Numbered from the stretch's first letter, positions 35,364 to 43,782 are shown. The stretch is DNA of 64,000 nucleotides from Paractinoplanes bogorensis (GCF_018829635.1 NZ_JAHKKG010000011.1:186001-250000), one strand, 5' to 3'. Notes: a model not told the origin generated them from the sequence alone. Numbers and translations are program-made.

Positions 35364-35563
35364 GGCCGTCTCCCGTCTCAGATCTGCAGGCCTGCCTCCC
35401 ACACGACGCCGTCCCCCGATCGGTTCACGCCGGTGTGCCACTTTCGGAAAATCTTGATCCGGGTACGCCGTACGGGACGTACAGGTAGTAGCCGCGGCGC
35501 AGTACTTTCATCGATGTCGTTTTCCGATGAAGCGCGACAGTGCCACGGGAAGAGAAGAGACGG

Positions 35564-36097
35564 ATGCCGGCGAGCAGACACAGACCGCACCGGGAGGTGG
35601 CCGATGAAGCGCTGGTCAGATCGTTGTTCCAGGAACACGGCCGGGCCATGCTCGCGTACGCCACGCAGCTGACCCGGGATCGCGCCGCCGCCGAGGACGT
35701 CGTCCAGGAGGCGCTGGTGCGAGCCTGGCGCCACCCCGAGAGCCTGAACAACGGCAAGGGTTCCGTACGGGGGTGGCTGCTCACGGTCTGCCGCAACATC
35801 GTGCTGGACCAGATCCGGGCCCGGAACCGGCGTCCGCCCGAGGTCGCCGAGAGCCCACCCGACGCCGCCGTCGAGCAGGACCACTCCGACCGCGTGGTGA
35901 CGTCGATGGTGGTGGTCGACGCGCTCAGCCGGCTCTCGGCCGAGCACCGCGAAGTGCTCGAACAGGTCTACCTCAAGGGCAACACCGTCGCCGAGGCCGC
36001 GGAGGCGCTCGGCATCCCGCCCGGGACGGTCAAATCCCGATCCTTCTACGCGTTGCGGGCCTTGCGCGAGGCCGGCACGGAACGGTTGGCCACATGA
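35564..36097 (+). CDS. ECF RNA polymerase sigma factor
   Basis: A 177-residue sigma-70 family ECF factor. Region 2 covers about 15-80 (LVRSLFQEHGRAMLAYATQL; AEDVVQEALVRAWRHP), with GWLLTVCRNIVLDQIRARNRRP at the end of region 2.4. Region 4 is about 115-170 (LSRLSAEHREVLEQVYLKGNTVAEAAEALGIPPGTVKSR, in parts), with a typical helix-turn-helix. The ATG at 35564 has AGAGACGG before it; an in-frame GTG at 35540 is an alternative. It overlaps its zinc-binding anti-sigma gene by ATGA. The divergent lipoprotein may belong to its regulon, as in SigK/SigL-like systems. Confidence 0.9.
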   Translation: MPASRHRPHREVADEALVRSLFQEHGRAMLAYATQLTRDRAAAEDVVQEALVRAWRHPESLNNGKGSVRGWLLTVCRNIVLDQIRARNRRPPEVAESPPDAAVEQDHSDRVVTSMVVVDALSRLSAEHREVLEQVYLKGNTVAEAAEALGIPPGTVKSRSFYALRALREAGTERLAT

Positions 36098-36804
36098 GCA
36101 CCCCCGACAGCGCGAACAAGCACGTCGACATCGCCGGCTACCTGTTGGAGATGCTCTCCGAGCAGGAGAAGGCCCAGGCCGACGAGCACCTTGCCGGCTG
36201 CGCCGAGTGCCGCGCCGAGCGTGACTCGCTGCAGCAGTGGTCCGACCAGCTCGGCGGCGTGCCCGAAGAGATGCTGCTCGACGGCCCGCCCGAAGACGGC
36301 GACCTGCTGCTGCAGCGCACCCTGCGCCAGGTGCGGCGCGAGTCGTCCGGCCGCCGCTACAAGCGGGTCGCCGCGGTGACCTCGATCGCCGCGGCTGTCG
36401 TCGCGATCGCCGTCGCCGGGGGAGTGCTGGTCGGCCGGGGAACGGCACCCGCGGGCGAAGCGGTTGCCCAGCCCACGGCCACCCTGTCGGTGCCGGCGGG
36501 CGCGCGGGTCGCCTCGGGCACGGACGCCGCCACCGGCGCGCGCATGCAGGTCGCAGTGAGTCCGGCCGCGGGCTGGGTGCGTGTCTCGGCCACGGTCGGC
36601 GGCATTCCCGCCGGTGAGAAGTGCGTGCTCGAGGTGGTCGGCCGCGACGGTTCGACCGCGGTCGCCGGCAGCTGGCTCGTGTCACCCAACGGCGAGGCGG
36701 GCGGAACGACGCTGAACGGCAGCGCGCTGATGGATCCGTCGACGGTCGAAGCCGTACGCGTCGTCACGACCACCGGAAAGCAGTACGTGACGGTCGAGGT
36801 TTAA
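36094..36804 (+). CDS. Zinc-finger anti-sigma factor with one transmembrane helix
   Basis: A 236-residue anti-sigma factor. The cytosolic N-terminus has the ZAS-type zinc motif H32-x3-C36-x2-C39 (HLAGCAEC) with an upstream His in KHVDIAGYLLEML. A transmembrane helix spans about 92-113 (VAAVTSIAAAVVAIAVAGGVLVG). The extracytoplasmic part is a beta-rich sensor domain (AGWVRVSATVGGIPAGEKCVLEVVGRDG in parts), as in RskA-type proteins. It should hold the sigma factor inactive until a signal or regulated proteolysis releases it. It ends with a 4-bp convergent overlap with the reductase gene. Confidence 0.9.
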   Translation: MSTPDSANKHVDIAGYLLEMLSEQEKAQADEHLAGCAECRAERDSLQQWSDQLGGVPEEMLLDGPPEDGDLLLQRTLRQVRRESSGRRYKRVAAVTSIAAAVVAIAVAGGVLVGRGTAPAGEAVAQPTATLSVPAGARVASGTDAATGARMQVAVSPAAGWVRVSATVGGIPAGEKCVLEVVGRDGSTAVAGSWLVSPNGEAGGTTLNGSALMDPSTVEAVRVVTTTGKQYVTVEV

Positions 36805-37415
36805 CGCATCGTGGTCAAGGCGTCGGCCAGCGCATCCTGCGCGTGGAAGACGTCGACCTCATGCTTCTGCAGCGGCCCGCCGGGTTCGGTGAGCCGCGCC
36901 GTCTCGGAGCCGCCCGCGTAGAACGGAGCGAACCCCATCTCGCGGATCAGCTGCGACGCGGCCAGCCGGGCGTCACGGTGGTCGCTGCACACGAACTCGG
37001 CCAGCAACGGATCATGCCCGCGCCGCCGGTCGAGCACCTCGGTCGGCAGCGTGTTGAGCGCCTTGGCCCAATGCGCCTCGGGCGCCCACAACTGCAACTG
37101 CTCGAACCCGCTCATCTCCCCGGCCGCCGGCGACGTCGGATTGGTCGCGTCGATGACGATCTTGCCGTCGAGCGTGGTCCCGGCCAGCTCGATCGCCTCG
37201 TACGCCGACTCCCAGTTGGGCGCGAACAGCACCACGTCGGCAAACGTCACCGTCTGCGCAACCGGCAGCGCCGCCCCATGCCCGAACAGGTGGTCGACCA
37301 CACTTCCCAGCCGCTCCGGATGCCGCGACGACACCGCGACGTCGTGGCCGCTCTCCGCACACCACTCGGCCAGCTGCGCCCCGTGCTGCCCTGCTCCGAT
37401 CACGCCGACATGCAT
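36801..37415 (-). CDS. F420-dependent NADP oxidoreductase-like protein
   Basis: A 204-residue Rossmann protein of the NADP oxidoreductase, coenzyme F420-dependent family. The dinucleotide motif GVIGAGQHG lies at residues 4-12 and VAVSSRHPERL follows, with Arg/His suited to the NADP phosphate. VIDATNPTSPAAGE and WAKALNTLPTEVL correspond to the conserved NPT and KAFNT segments. True Fno enzymes move hydride between F420H2 and NADP; bacterial members of this size often act on other substrates. No neighbouring F420 genes. Convergent with the anti-sigma gene. Confidence 0.82.
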   Translation of the reverse strand: MHVGVIGAGQHGAQLAEWCAESGHDVAVSSRHPERLGSVVDHLFGHGAALPVAQTVTFADVVLFAPNWESAYEAIELAGTTLDGKIVIDATNPTSPAAGEMSGFEQLQLWAPEAHWAKALNTLPTEVLDRRRGHDPLLAEFVCSDHRDARLAASQLIREMGFAPFYAGGSETARLTEPGGPLQKHEVDVFHAQDALADALTTMR

Positions 37416-37702
37416 GCACCCAGCGTGCCCGCCCGAGCCCTCGTCCGAGTGGTTTTCCCCATTTTCCCGTACGCCGTGCCACGCGCCACTTCACCGAGGC
37501 CGAGCTCCCGCAACCTCGCCTCCGGATGCCACCGAAGCTCCCCGGCCGACAGAATTGGCCGATCGTGCCTGTGGACGACACCAGCACTGGCACCCCACAG
37601 GCACTACTCTCACCCGCGTCCCTGGGTGGGCGGGGGAGGCGGCGGCTGCTCCGTAATAGCGTCTGATCGGAACAGCCACTCGTGTGTGCCTGGCGGCTTG
37701 GG
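37416..37702. other. Intergenic spacer, no gene seen
   Basis: About 290 bases between two minus-strand genes. It holds one decamer copy (TTTCCCGTAC at 37463) and presumably the promoter of the reductase gene. No hairpin or small gene stands out. Confidence 0.5.
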
Positions 37703-39010
37703 TCAGAGGATGCGCCGGATTCCTACGCCCTTGCTGAGCAGGGCCGGGACGGCCGCCGTGGGATCGAGGCGGGTGCGCAGGGTGGGGGTCCAGCCGGCGT
37801 CCGGAGTGAGGTCGGGGTCGTGGGCGGCGTTGTAGGCGGCGACCAGGTCGACCGGCTGGGCGGGGCGGTGCGACGTCTGGAGGAGTGAGCCGATCGCGGT
37901 GATGCGAATGCCCTTCCAGTAGGCGATCACGTCGGAGGCGGGCACGTCGGCGCTCAGGCGGAAGTAGTTGTTCTCGGCGTACAGGCTCGACTCGACGCCG
38001 ACCCCGAGTGAATAGACGTACGTGTCCTCGTCCGTACCGAAGTACTGGTTGTTGAAGACGTCGACCTGGCCGAAGCGTACGCGGGGAGCCCGTTGCCCGA
38101 CGTTGCCGAAACGGTTGTGGTGCACGGTGACGCGCAGCTTGCCGACGTCGACGCCCGGGGTGTCGGTCGAGCCGATCAGCATGGTCTTGTCGTGGTCGTA
38201 GTAGTCGTTCCACGAGACCGTGACCAGGTCGGAACCGCGGATGATGTCCGTCGCGCCGTCGTGCCCCTGGTAGGGGCGGCCGAAGCGTACGGGCTGATCG
38301 CGGTCGTGGTTGTTGCCGTCGCTGAACGTGTTGTGGTCGATCCACACGTTGGTCGCGCCGCTCAGCGAGATCAGGTCGTAGAGCGAGTTCCAGTTGCCGG
38401 CCGTGCCGTCGGTCGGGTCCCAGGCCGGGAAGCAGTCGGCCGCGTCGGTGACCTCCAGATTGCGGACGATCACGTTGCTCACGTTGGTCAGCATCAGGCT
38501 GCCGTGCTCGAGCCGGCCGCCGTTGATGCCGAGGACCGTGGTGTTGCTGCCGACGGTCATCCGGATGTGGTCGGACTGCCGCTTGGCCGAGCGGACCCGG
38601 GCGTCCTCGAGCGGGCCGGACGGCTTGGCCGCGCGCCCCCAGACCGCCGGATCGTAGGCGGCCAGGAAGCCGTCCACCGTGTACTCCGGATCGGTGAAGT
38701 CGTTGCAGGACAGGCCGTCCATCAGGTCGATGCGACCACTCACGAACACGATCTTCGGGGTGTCGCCCGCGATGGCCGCGACGAGTTCCGCGCGGGTGCG
38801 GACCACGGACACGTTCGCCGCCTCGGCCGCCGATCCGCCTGTCGTTCCCGCGCCCGCGGACGCCCAGCCATCGTCCGGCGCGAGGCTTTCGCGCGCGACC
38901 CGGGCCGCGGCGGCCGAGATGCGGACGGCGTCCGGCGATGCCGCGGGGATCGTCGTGGGCGCGAGGAGCAACGCGGCGACGAGTCCCGCCAAGGGAGCGG
39001 CGACGGGCAT
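37703..39010 (-). CDS. Secreted PL1 family pectate lyase
   Basis: A 435-residue secreted right-handed beta-helix lyase. The signal peptide PVAAPLAGLVAALLLAPTTIPAA cleaves near residue 24. PL1 motifs are VWIDHNTFSDG (the vWiDH calcium-site strand), SDLVTVSWNDYYDHDKTMLIG and VHHNRFGNVGQRAPRVRFG with the catalytic Arg (in parts). It cleaves de-esterified homogalacturonan by beta-elimination outside the cell. A LacI-type palindrome lies 21-36 bases upstream of its ATG (39031-39046), so it should be repressed in the absence of inducer. It lies downstream of the pectinesterase gene on the same strand, 101 bases apart, and appears separately regulated. Confidence 0.93.
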   Translation of the reverse strand: MPVAAPLAGLVAALLLAPTTIPAASPDAVRISAAAARVARESLAPDDGWASAGAGTTGGSAAEAANVSVVRTRAELVAAIAGDTPKIVFVSGRIDLMDGLSCNDFTDPEYTVDGFLAAYDPAVWGRAAKPSGPLEDARVRSAKRQSDHIRMTVGSNTTVLGINGGRLEHGSLMLTNVSNVIVRNLEVTDAADCFPAWDPTDGTAGNWNSLYDLISLSGATNVWIDHNTFSDGNNHDRDQPVRFGRPYQGHDGATDIIRGSDLVTVSWNDYYDHDKTMLIGSTDTPGVDVGKLRVTVHHNRFGNVGQRAPRVRFGQVDVFNNQYFGTDEDTYVYSLGVGVESSLYAENNYFRLSADVPASDVIAYWKGIRITAIGSLLQTSHRPAQPVDLVAAYNAAHDPDLTPDAGWTPTLRTRLDPTAAVPALLSKGVGIRRIL

Positions 39011-39030
39011 AGCGGGGCCTTTCTGAAGTG

Positions 39031-39046
39031 CGGGAAAGCGCTTGCC
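39031..39046 (-). promoter_or_regulatory. LacI-type operator upstream of the pectate lyase gene
   Basis: GGGAAAGCGCTTGCCG shares 13 of 16 bases with the operator at 43783 (AGGAAAGCGCTTACCT), including the central AAAGCGCTT core typical of LacI/GalR binding sites. Its closeness to the start codon fits repression. Confidence 0.7.
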
Positions 39047-39111
39047 GCATCACATTCACACGCGACTCGACCGTCGTCAATGGATCGGGTGACGCAGGAA
39101 ATTTGCAGCGG

Positions 39112-40137
39112 TCAGAGTGAGCGATCCGGCGCCCAGTTGTCCGTACCGCGCAGAAACGCGGGCACGGTCTGCAGCGCGGCGTCGGCCGGCGTCAACTTCG
39201 GACGGTCCGGTGAGGGTGCGGCGCCCGGCCCGACGTTCCGGTACTCGGCGAATCGCGCCTCGCGCCAGGACCACGTACCGAAATCGCTCCATGCGGTTGA
39301 TCCGATATGCGCGTCGATGCGCGACTCGCGGATGATCGTCTGCCCGATGGCGTTCGGGTCCTGGCTGGGGTGCCACGGCCGGCCGAGGAAGACGGTTCCG
39401 GCCGGCGCATCGGACGTGAACGCGCATCGAGCGAACAGAAAGCCGTGCGCATTGCTCGTATCGGTGCTCGGCGCGGTCACGTACCCGTTCGGGCTGGACC
39501 CGCGATTGAGCGAATGAACACGACACCGATCGAACACCGCCGTCGCCCGGCCGAAGATGAAGTCGACGTCGCCCTCGACGTAGCAGTCCCGGAAGTACGC
39601 GCGAGCCACCGTCGTCGCCGCGCTGCTGTTCGCATACAACGTGTCCTGGTTGCCGAGGAACCGTACGCGCGTGAAACTGACCCGGTCGGCCCGCGTCAGC
39701 ACCGCCACCGCCTGCCGGTTGGTGATCTCCGGGTGCGCCGCTTCATCGAACAGGTTCGCGAACGTCAGGTTGTGCGCCCGGAATCCCGCCCCGTCGACGG
39801 TCACCGACGCGCTGCCCGTCGTCCCCCACGTGCCACCGGCCGGATTCGGCGTCCCGTTGGCCCGATCGTCCGCGATCACCACATCCTCGGGCCGCCGTCC
39901 GAGCCCCACGATGCTGACACCCGGCCGGTCCGAGGGGATGACAACCTTTCCCCTGTACGTCCCGGGAAGCACCCCGATCACCGCACCGCCCGCGTCGACG
40001 GCTTCCTGGACCGTGGCGAAGTCCCGGCCCACCACCACGCGGGGCCGCCGGGCCGTCGCCGACACGGGCCGCCCACCGATGAGGGAGGCGGCCGTGATCG
40101 CCCCCGTCGAGACGCCGAGGAATGTCCGTCTGCGCAT
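39112..40137 (-). CDS. Tat-exported pectin methylesterase (CE8)
   Basis: A 341-residue pectinesterase. The N-terminus MRRRTFLGVSTGAITAA is a twin-arginine signal. The catalytic beta-helix motifs are GTYRGKVVIP, RQAVAV (Gln), GNQDTLYA (Gln and Asp), YVEGDVDFIFGRATAVFD (catalytic Asp) and FLGRPWHP (Arg, Trp). It removes methyl groups from galacturonan, preparing it for pectate lyase. I chose ATG 40137, with GGAGCGG upstream and the Tat signal at the start; the frame is open for 29 more codons upstream. A near-perfect LacI-type palindrome lies 24-39 bases before the start. Confidence 0.93.
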   Translation of the reverse strand: MRRRTFLGVSTGAITAASLIGGRPVSATARRPRVVVGRDFATVQEAVDAGGAVIGVLPGTYRGKVVIPSDRPGVSIVGLGRRPEDVVIADDRANGTPNPAGGTWGTTGSASVTVDGAGFRAHNLTFANLFDEAAHPEITNRQAVAVLTRADRVSFTRVRFLGNQDTLYANSSAATTVARAYFRDCYVEGDVDFIFGRATAVFDRCRVHSLNRGSSPNGYVTAPSTDTSNAHGFLFARCAFTSDAPAGTVFLGRPWHPSQDPNAIGQTIIRESRIDAHIGSTAWSDFGTWSWREARFAEYRNVGPGAAPSPDRPKLTPADAALQTVPAFLRGTDNWAPDRSL

Positions 40138-40160
40138 GCCGCTCCGCTCCTGATGTCCTG

Positions 40161-40176
40161 AGGTAAGGCCTTTCCT
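40161..40176 (-). promoter_or_regulatory. LacI-type operator upstream of the pectinesterase gene
   Basis: AGGTAAGGCCTTTCCT matches the reverse complement of the 43783 operator (AGGTAAGCGCTTTCCT) except for the two central bases. The position near the start codon suits a repressor site. Confidence 0.7.
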
Positions 40177-40289
40177 GGCGGACGCTAGGCGGCTCGGTGG
40201 GCTCAGTTCAAGAGAAGCGGGCAATCCTGCAAACGCCTGCGGGCAGAACCCCTGCTAGCGAGCCTGAACCTGCAAACAGCTCGGGAACG

Positions 40290-40590
40290 CCCACGCCGCT
40301 TCGGTTGCGGGCCGGCCTTCAGTCGCGGGCCGGCTTCAGTCGCTGGCCGACGTTCAGCCGCCGCTGGCCTTTAGTCGCTGGCCGGTTGTCGGTCGCTGGC
40401 CGGCGTTCAGCCGCCGCTGGCCTTTAGTCGCTGGCCGGTTGTCGGTCGCTGGCCGGCGTTCAGCCGCTGCTGGTTTTCAGTCGCTGGTCGGCTGTCGGTC
40501 GCGGGCCGGCCTTCGGTTGCTGGCCGGTGTTCAGCCGCCGCTGGCCTTTAGTCGCTGGCCGGTTGTCGGTCGCGGGCCGGCCCCCTCGGT
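40290..40590. repeat. Compound tandem repeats of GTCGCTGGCCGG-like units
   Basis: A 53-bp composite unit starting GTTCAGCCGCCGCTGGCCTT begins at 40352, 40405 and 40458, and again at 40529 after an extra 18-bp element. The elementary unit is about 17-18 bases (AGTCGCTGGCCGGTTGTC), with variants throughout 40290-40590. Frames cross it on both strands but look incidental. It lies between the pectinesterase promoter and the membrane protein gene. Confidence 0.88.
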
Positions 40591-40729
40591 CGCCGGTCGG
40601 CGAGAAGCGGGCGCGCACGCGATCTCGGAGCCGTTGCTGCGATTCGAAGACAGTTACCGCCGGCGGCTTGGCCCGGTTGGCCGAGCGGTGCACGATGCCG
40701 ATGTGGACGGTGCGGTGGGTCGCGGTGAG

Positions 40730-41059
40730 ATGGTGCTTCGCGGTGTCGTGGGTGTGCTCGTGGCCTGGGTCGTCGGGCCCCTGCTCCTGTTCGACCTCTA
40801 CATGTTGCTCTACTCGCTGCCCGCCGTCGTCGGGGCCGGTGAGCGGATCTGTGAGCCCGGGCTCCTCGGATGGGGGACCTGCTGGCGGCCGGAACCGCGG
40901 CTCTGGTGGATCGTGTCGGCCGGGATCGTTCTGCCGGGGGTGATCTGCGTCGTCATGGCGGTGCGGGGATTCCGCCGGCCGGGGCTCTGGTGGCCCTGGC
41001 TCATGGGTTCCATGGGGCTTCTGGTCGCGGGGGCCTTCGCGACCTCTCACATCTTGTAA
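40730..41059 (+). CDS. Three-helix membrane protein, paralogue 1
   Basis: A 109-residue membrane protein with helices at about 4-27, 57-76 and 84-103 and a short extracytoplasmic loop carrying two cysteines in ICEPGLLGWGTCWRPEPRLWW. The next gene encodes a clear paralogue: both share LLLY.LPA, a CxP..GWG.CWRP box and RVWWIV/RLWWIV. No known function. The frame continues upstream into the repeat array, but homology to the paralogue begins near ATG 40730, which I take as the start. Confidence 0.7.
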   Translation: MVLRGVVGVLVAWVVGPLLLFDLYMLLYSLPAVVGAGERICEPGLLGWGTCWRPEPRLWWIVSAGIVLPGVICVVMAVRGFRRPGLWWPWLMGSMGLLVAGAFATSHIL

Positions 41060-41068
41060 GCGGGCAGG

Positions 41069-41407
41069 ATGTCGGCCGTGGAAAGCTGGAGTGTGCCCCG
41101 GGGCATCGTGGCCGCGATCGATGTCCCGCTGCTTCTGATCAATGCCTACCTGCTGCTCTACTGGCTGCCCGCCATCCAGGGGCCCGGCGACGAGCCGTGC
41201 GACCCGGTCGTCGACGGGTGGGGCGCCTGCTGGCGGCCGGACCAACGGGTCTGGTGGATCGTGGCCGCCGCGCTGACCCTGGCCGGGCTGGTCTGCACGC
41301 TCATGTCCCTGCGCCGGTATCGCCGGGCGGTGATCTGGTCGTGGTGGTTCCTCGGTTCGATGACCTTTCTCCTCGCCGGCCTCTGGGCGGGCGGGAACAT
41401 CTCCTGA
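41069..41407 (+). CDS. Three-helix membrane protein, paralogue 2
   Basis: A 112-residue protein, tandem duplicate of the previous gene: INAYLLLYWLPAIQG, CDPVVDGWGACWRPDQRVWWIV (in parts), then two further helices ending GGNIS. The paired cysteines and Trp-rich loop are conserved, which implies a structural disulfide outside the membrane. It starts nine bases after paralogue 1 and converges on the receiver-domain gene. Confidence 0.78.
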   Translation: MSAVESWSVPRGIVAAIDVPLLLINAYLLLYWLPAIQGPGDEPCDPVVDGWGACWRPDQRVWWIVAAALTLAGLVCTLMSLRRYRRAVIWSWWFLGSMTFLLAGLWAGGNIS

Positions 41408-41408
41408 G

Positions 41409-41795
41409 TCAGATCAGGGCGTTGGCCGGGGCCACATCCCGGATCGCCCGCAGCATCGTCGGGGCGTTGACGCCCTTCTGCAGGAAGCCGCTCACCCCGG
41501 CCGGCAGTCCCTCCGCGACCAGGTCGTCGGTGAGGAACGCGGTGTGGATCAGCACCCGGACCCCTGGCAGGTGCGGGTCGCTGGTGATCCGGCGGGCGGC
41601 GGCCACGCCGCTCTGGCCGGGCATGTGGTTGTCCATCAGCACCACGTCGACCGCGAAGGCCCGGCACAGGGTCACGGCCTCCACACCGGTGGCAGCCTCG
41701 GCGACCACGGTCATGTCGGGAGCGGCGTCGATCATGTGGCGCAGCGCCTGGCGCACAATGGGCTGGTCGTCGGCCAGGAGCACTCGGACGGTCAT
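41409..41795 (-). CDS. Stand-alone response regulator receiver domain
   Basis: A 128-residue receiver domain of the NarL/FixJ type with no output domain. The acidic pocket is D9-D10 (LLADDQP), the phosphoacceptor is D55 in VLMDNHMPG, the Thr position is in LIHTAF and the Lys is in GFLQKGV. A normal NarL regulator would continue about 80 residues to a LuxR helix-turn-helix; here the frame stops just after AIRDVAPANALI, at the usual inter-domain linker. The ATG at 41795 has AGGGAAG upstream. No histidine kinase is nearby. It may be a truncated regulator or a genuine phospho-acceptor adaptor. Confidence 0.85.
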   Translation of the reverse strand: MTVRVLLADDQPIVRQALRHMIDAAPDMTVVAEAATGVEAVTLCRAFAVDVVLMDNHMPGQSGVAAARRITSDPHLPGVRVLIHTAFLTDDLVAEGLPAGVSGFLQKGVNAPTMLRAIRDVAPANALI

Positions 41796-41874
41796 CGGAC
41801 TTCCCTTCGCTGGTGTTGGATCAAGCGTGGCCGGGAAACGCCCGATCAAAATCGTCCGCACGCAGGCTCCGGGC

Positions 41875-41890
41875 TACTGCATGCGCAGTA
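41875..41890. promoter_or_regulatory. Palindrome in the divergent promoter region
   Basis: TACTGC-atgc-GCAGTA is a perfect 6-bp dyad with a 4-base spacer, lying between the receiver gene and the small gene at 41937. It may be an operator for either gene; the regulator is unknown. Confidence 0.35.
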
Positions 41891-41936
41891 CTCGAAGTCG
41901 GAAATGCCAGATATAAACCGTGTCGGAGGCCAGGCT

Positions 41937-42110
41937 GTGACGTCATCGATCAGGGGCGAGCTCGGGATCGCCGACCAGCGGCAGTTCCACCTGATCGACT
42001 ATCGGCACGGGCACACTCAGGCGCTGCTGCGCGGCGTGCCGGAGCCCGACGAGGACGAGTTCCGGCGTGAGCCGAGTGTCCTGCCGGAAGGAGCGGCGTC
42101 GTGCTGTTGA
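41937..42110 (+). CDS. Small 57-residue protein of unknown function
   Basis: A short frame starting at GTG 41937 with GGAGG about 8 bases upstream. The product is acidic and soluble (RGELGIADQRQFHLIDYRHG; VPEPDEDEFRREPSVLPEG) with no known motif. Its base composition by codon position looks coding, and it overlaps the start of the next gene by 10 bases, so the two are probably translated together. Could be a regulator or partner of the following protein. Confidence 0.6.
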   Translation: MTSSIRGELGIADQRQFHLIDYRHGHTQALLRGVPEPDEDEFRREPSVLPEGAASCC

Positions 42111-42697
42111 TTGATGAAATGCTGGAGATCGCTGCGGCGTCAGGGGCCGCACTGAAGGGAATCGCCCGCGGCAAAAATCGATTCGGGCGTGCTGATGCTG
42201 TTCTGCCGACCGGCGACGATTACGCGACTGTGCACCTGTGCCACGACGGTGAATATGAACTGGCTGTATGGGTGGGCGACGAGATAGTTGCCGCCGGGCG
42301 GACCCGTGATCTGGTTGCGCTGGTGGACACGATGATCGGGCTGCAGGCAGGCACGCCGGTCGGGAAACTCGAGCATCTCGGAGCCACCGATTCCGAGAGT
42401 GGCACTGAGGCGTTGTGGCACGTGGTGATCGCGCACGGCGACGAAGGCATCCGCGTGGTCGCCGCAGCCGTGGGCGCCGACCCGGTGTTGCGACGGCTGC
42501 GGCCATGGGTCAGTCACGGCACCTTGCATCTGATTCATCCCCGCGACCGGGTCGGCTCGGTGCGGTACGGCATGGCGTTCCATCCGTTCACCGAAGGAAC
42601 GTTCCGGCTGAATGTCTACGGCGAGTCGATCGGGCCGGCCGAGTCACTGGAAACAGCGGTTCCCCGGGCTGTCGCCGCGGTTGAGGCCTGGATCTAA
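42101..42697 (+). CDS. DUF6193-like protein of unknown function
   Basis: A 198-residue soluble protein with a GTG start and AAGGAGCGG upstream. The central phrase YELAVWVGDEIVAAGRTRDL and the following hydrophobic segment resemble the DUF6193 family (sometimes annotated as natural-product-associated), but this is a by-eye match. The C-terminal half is beta-rich (GTLHLIHPRDRVGSVRYGMAF in part). It forms a pair with the 57-residue gene and ends in a 4-bp convergent overlap with the LacI gene. Confidence 0.6.
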   Translation: MLLIDEMLEIAAASGAALKGIARGKNRFGRADAVLPTGDDYATVHLCHDGEYELAVWVGDEIVAAGRTRDLVALVDTMIGLQAGTPVGKLEHLGATDSESGTEALWHVVIAHGDEGIRVVAAAVGADPVLRRLRPWVSHGTLHLIHPRDRVGSVRYGMAFHPFTEGTFRLNVYGESIGPAESLETAVPRAVAAVEAWI

Positions 42698-43701
42698 CGC
42701 CGCTGGGCGACGGGCCACGTGCTGTCGCGGCGGATCAGCTCGGCCGGCACCGTCTCGACCCGTGGGGGAGTGTTGGGTGGGGGCGGGTTGAGGGCCAACT
42801 CCATGGCCCGTTCGCCCAATGAGGTCAGCGGCAGCCGGATCGACGTGAGCGACGGGGTCACGTCCCGGGCTATCGGCATGTCGTCGAAGCCGATCACCGA
42901 CAGGAAACGGCCCGCCGCGCGCATCGCGGCCAGCGCCCCTACGGCCATCGAGTCGTTCAGGGCGGCGATCGCGGTGACCGACGGGTCGGACGCCAGCAAC
43001 GACGCGGTGGCCGCCTCGCCGCCGTCGCGGGTGAAGTCGGAATGGACCACCTGCAGGGAATGGCCGTACGCGGAAGCCGAGCGCTGCAGGCCGGCCAGGC
43101 GGTCGGCTGTCGTGGTCAAGGCGGCCGGCCCGGCGATCACCCCGACCGAGGTGTGGCCCAGTTCGAAGAGGTGTGACCCGGCCAGATAGCCGCCCTCTTC
43201 GTTGGCCGGCAGGACGGCGTCGGACGCGTGGTGGTGCCGGCCGATCACCGCGATCCGCCCGCCCGTCGCCTCGAAGGCCAGCATCCGCTCGTCGAGTTCG
43301 GTCTCGGCGTCGGACGACAGGTAGCCCGAACCCGCCACCACGATCGCGGCCACCTGGTGGGCGTGCAGCAGGTCGATGTATTCGAGCTCGCGCTCAGGTT
43401 CGCGGAACGTGTTGCAGATGATGGTCAGCCGCCCGCTCGCCGTGGCCACGCGTTGCAGGCCCCGGGTGATCTCGGCGAAGTACGGGTCGGAGACGTCGTG
43501 GACCAGCACGCCGACCGCGTTGCGATTGTTGCGGGCCAGCATCTGGGCGTGTGCGTTGGGCACGTAGCGCAGCTCGGCCACGGCCGCCAGCACCCGCGCC
43601 CGCAACTCGTCGGTCACCGGTTTCGAGCTGCCGTTGATGATCCGCGAGGCGGTGGCGGTCGAAACCCCGGCACGGCGTGCGACGTCCGCCAGCGTTGCCA
43701 C
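42694..43701 (-). CDS. LacI-family repressor, likely regulator of the pectin-linked regulon
   Basis: A 335-residue LacI/GalR protein: HTH at about 2-25 (TLADVARRAGVSTATASRIING), hinge helix near 46-58 (LRYVPNAHAQMLA) and a periplasmic-binding-like effector core (VGVLVHDVSDPYFAEIT; VIGFDDMPIARDVTPSLTSIR in parts). It is divergent from the Gfo/Idh-DUF993 operon, and the palindrome AGGAAAGCGCTTACCT lies between them, 82 bases from its own start, so both autoregulation and repression of the operon are likely. Related palindromes precede pectate lyase and pectinesterase. The ligand is probably a pectin-derived sugar (inference). Confidence 0.92.
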   Translation of the reverse strand: MATLADVARRAGVSTATASRIINGSSKPVTDELRARVLAAVAELRYVPNAHAQMLARNNRNAVGVLVHDVSDPYFAEITRGLQRVATASGRLTIICNTFREPERELEYIDLLHAHQVAAIVVAGSGYLSSDAETELDERMLAFEATGGRIAVIGRHHHASDAVLPANEEGGYLAGSHLFELGHTSVGVIAGPAALTTTADRLAGLQRSASAYGHSLQVVHSDFTRDGGEAATASLLASDPSVTAIAALNDSMAVGALAAMRAAGRFLSVIGFDDMPIARDVTPSLTSIRLPLTSLGERAMELALNPPPPNTPPRVETVPAELIRRDSTWPVAQRR

Positions 43702-43782
43702 GCCACACCCCCACGTAAGTCCGGAAGACCGGAGGATACCGCCGCCGGTCTTGCCCGCCCGCCACCACGCCCGTACGGTATC

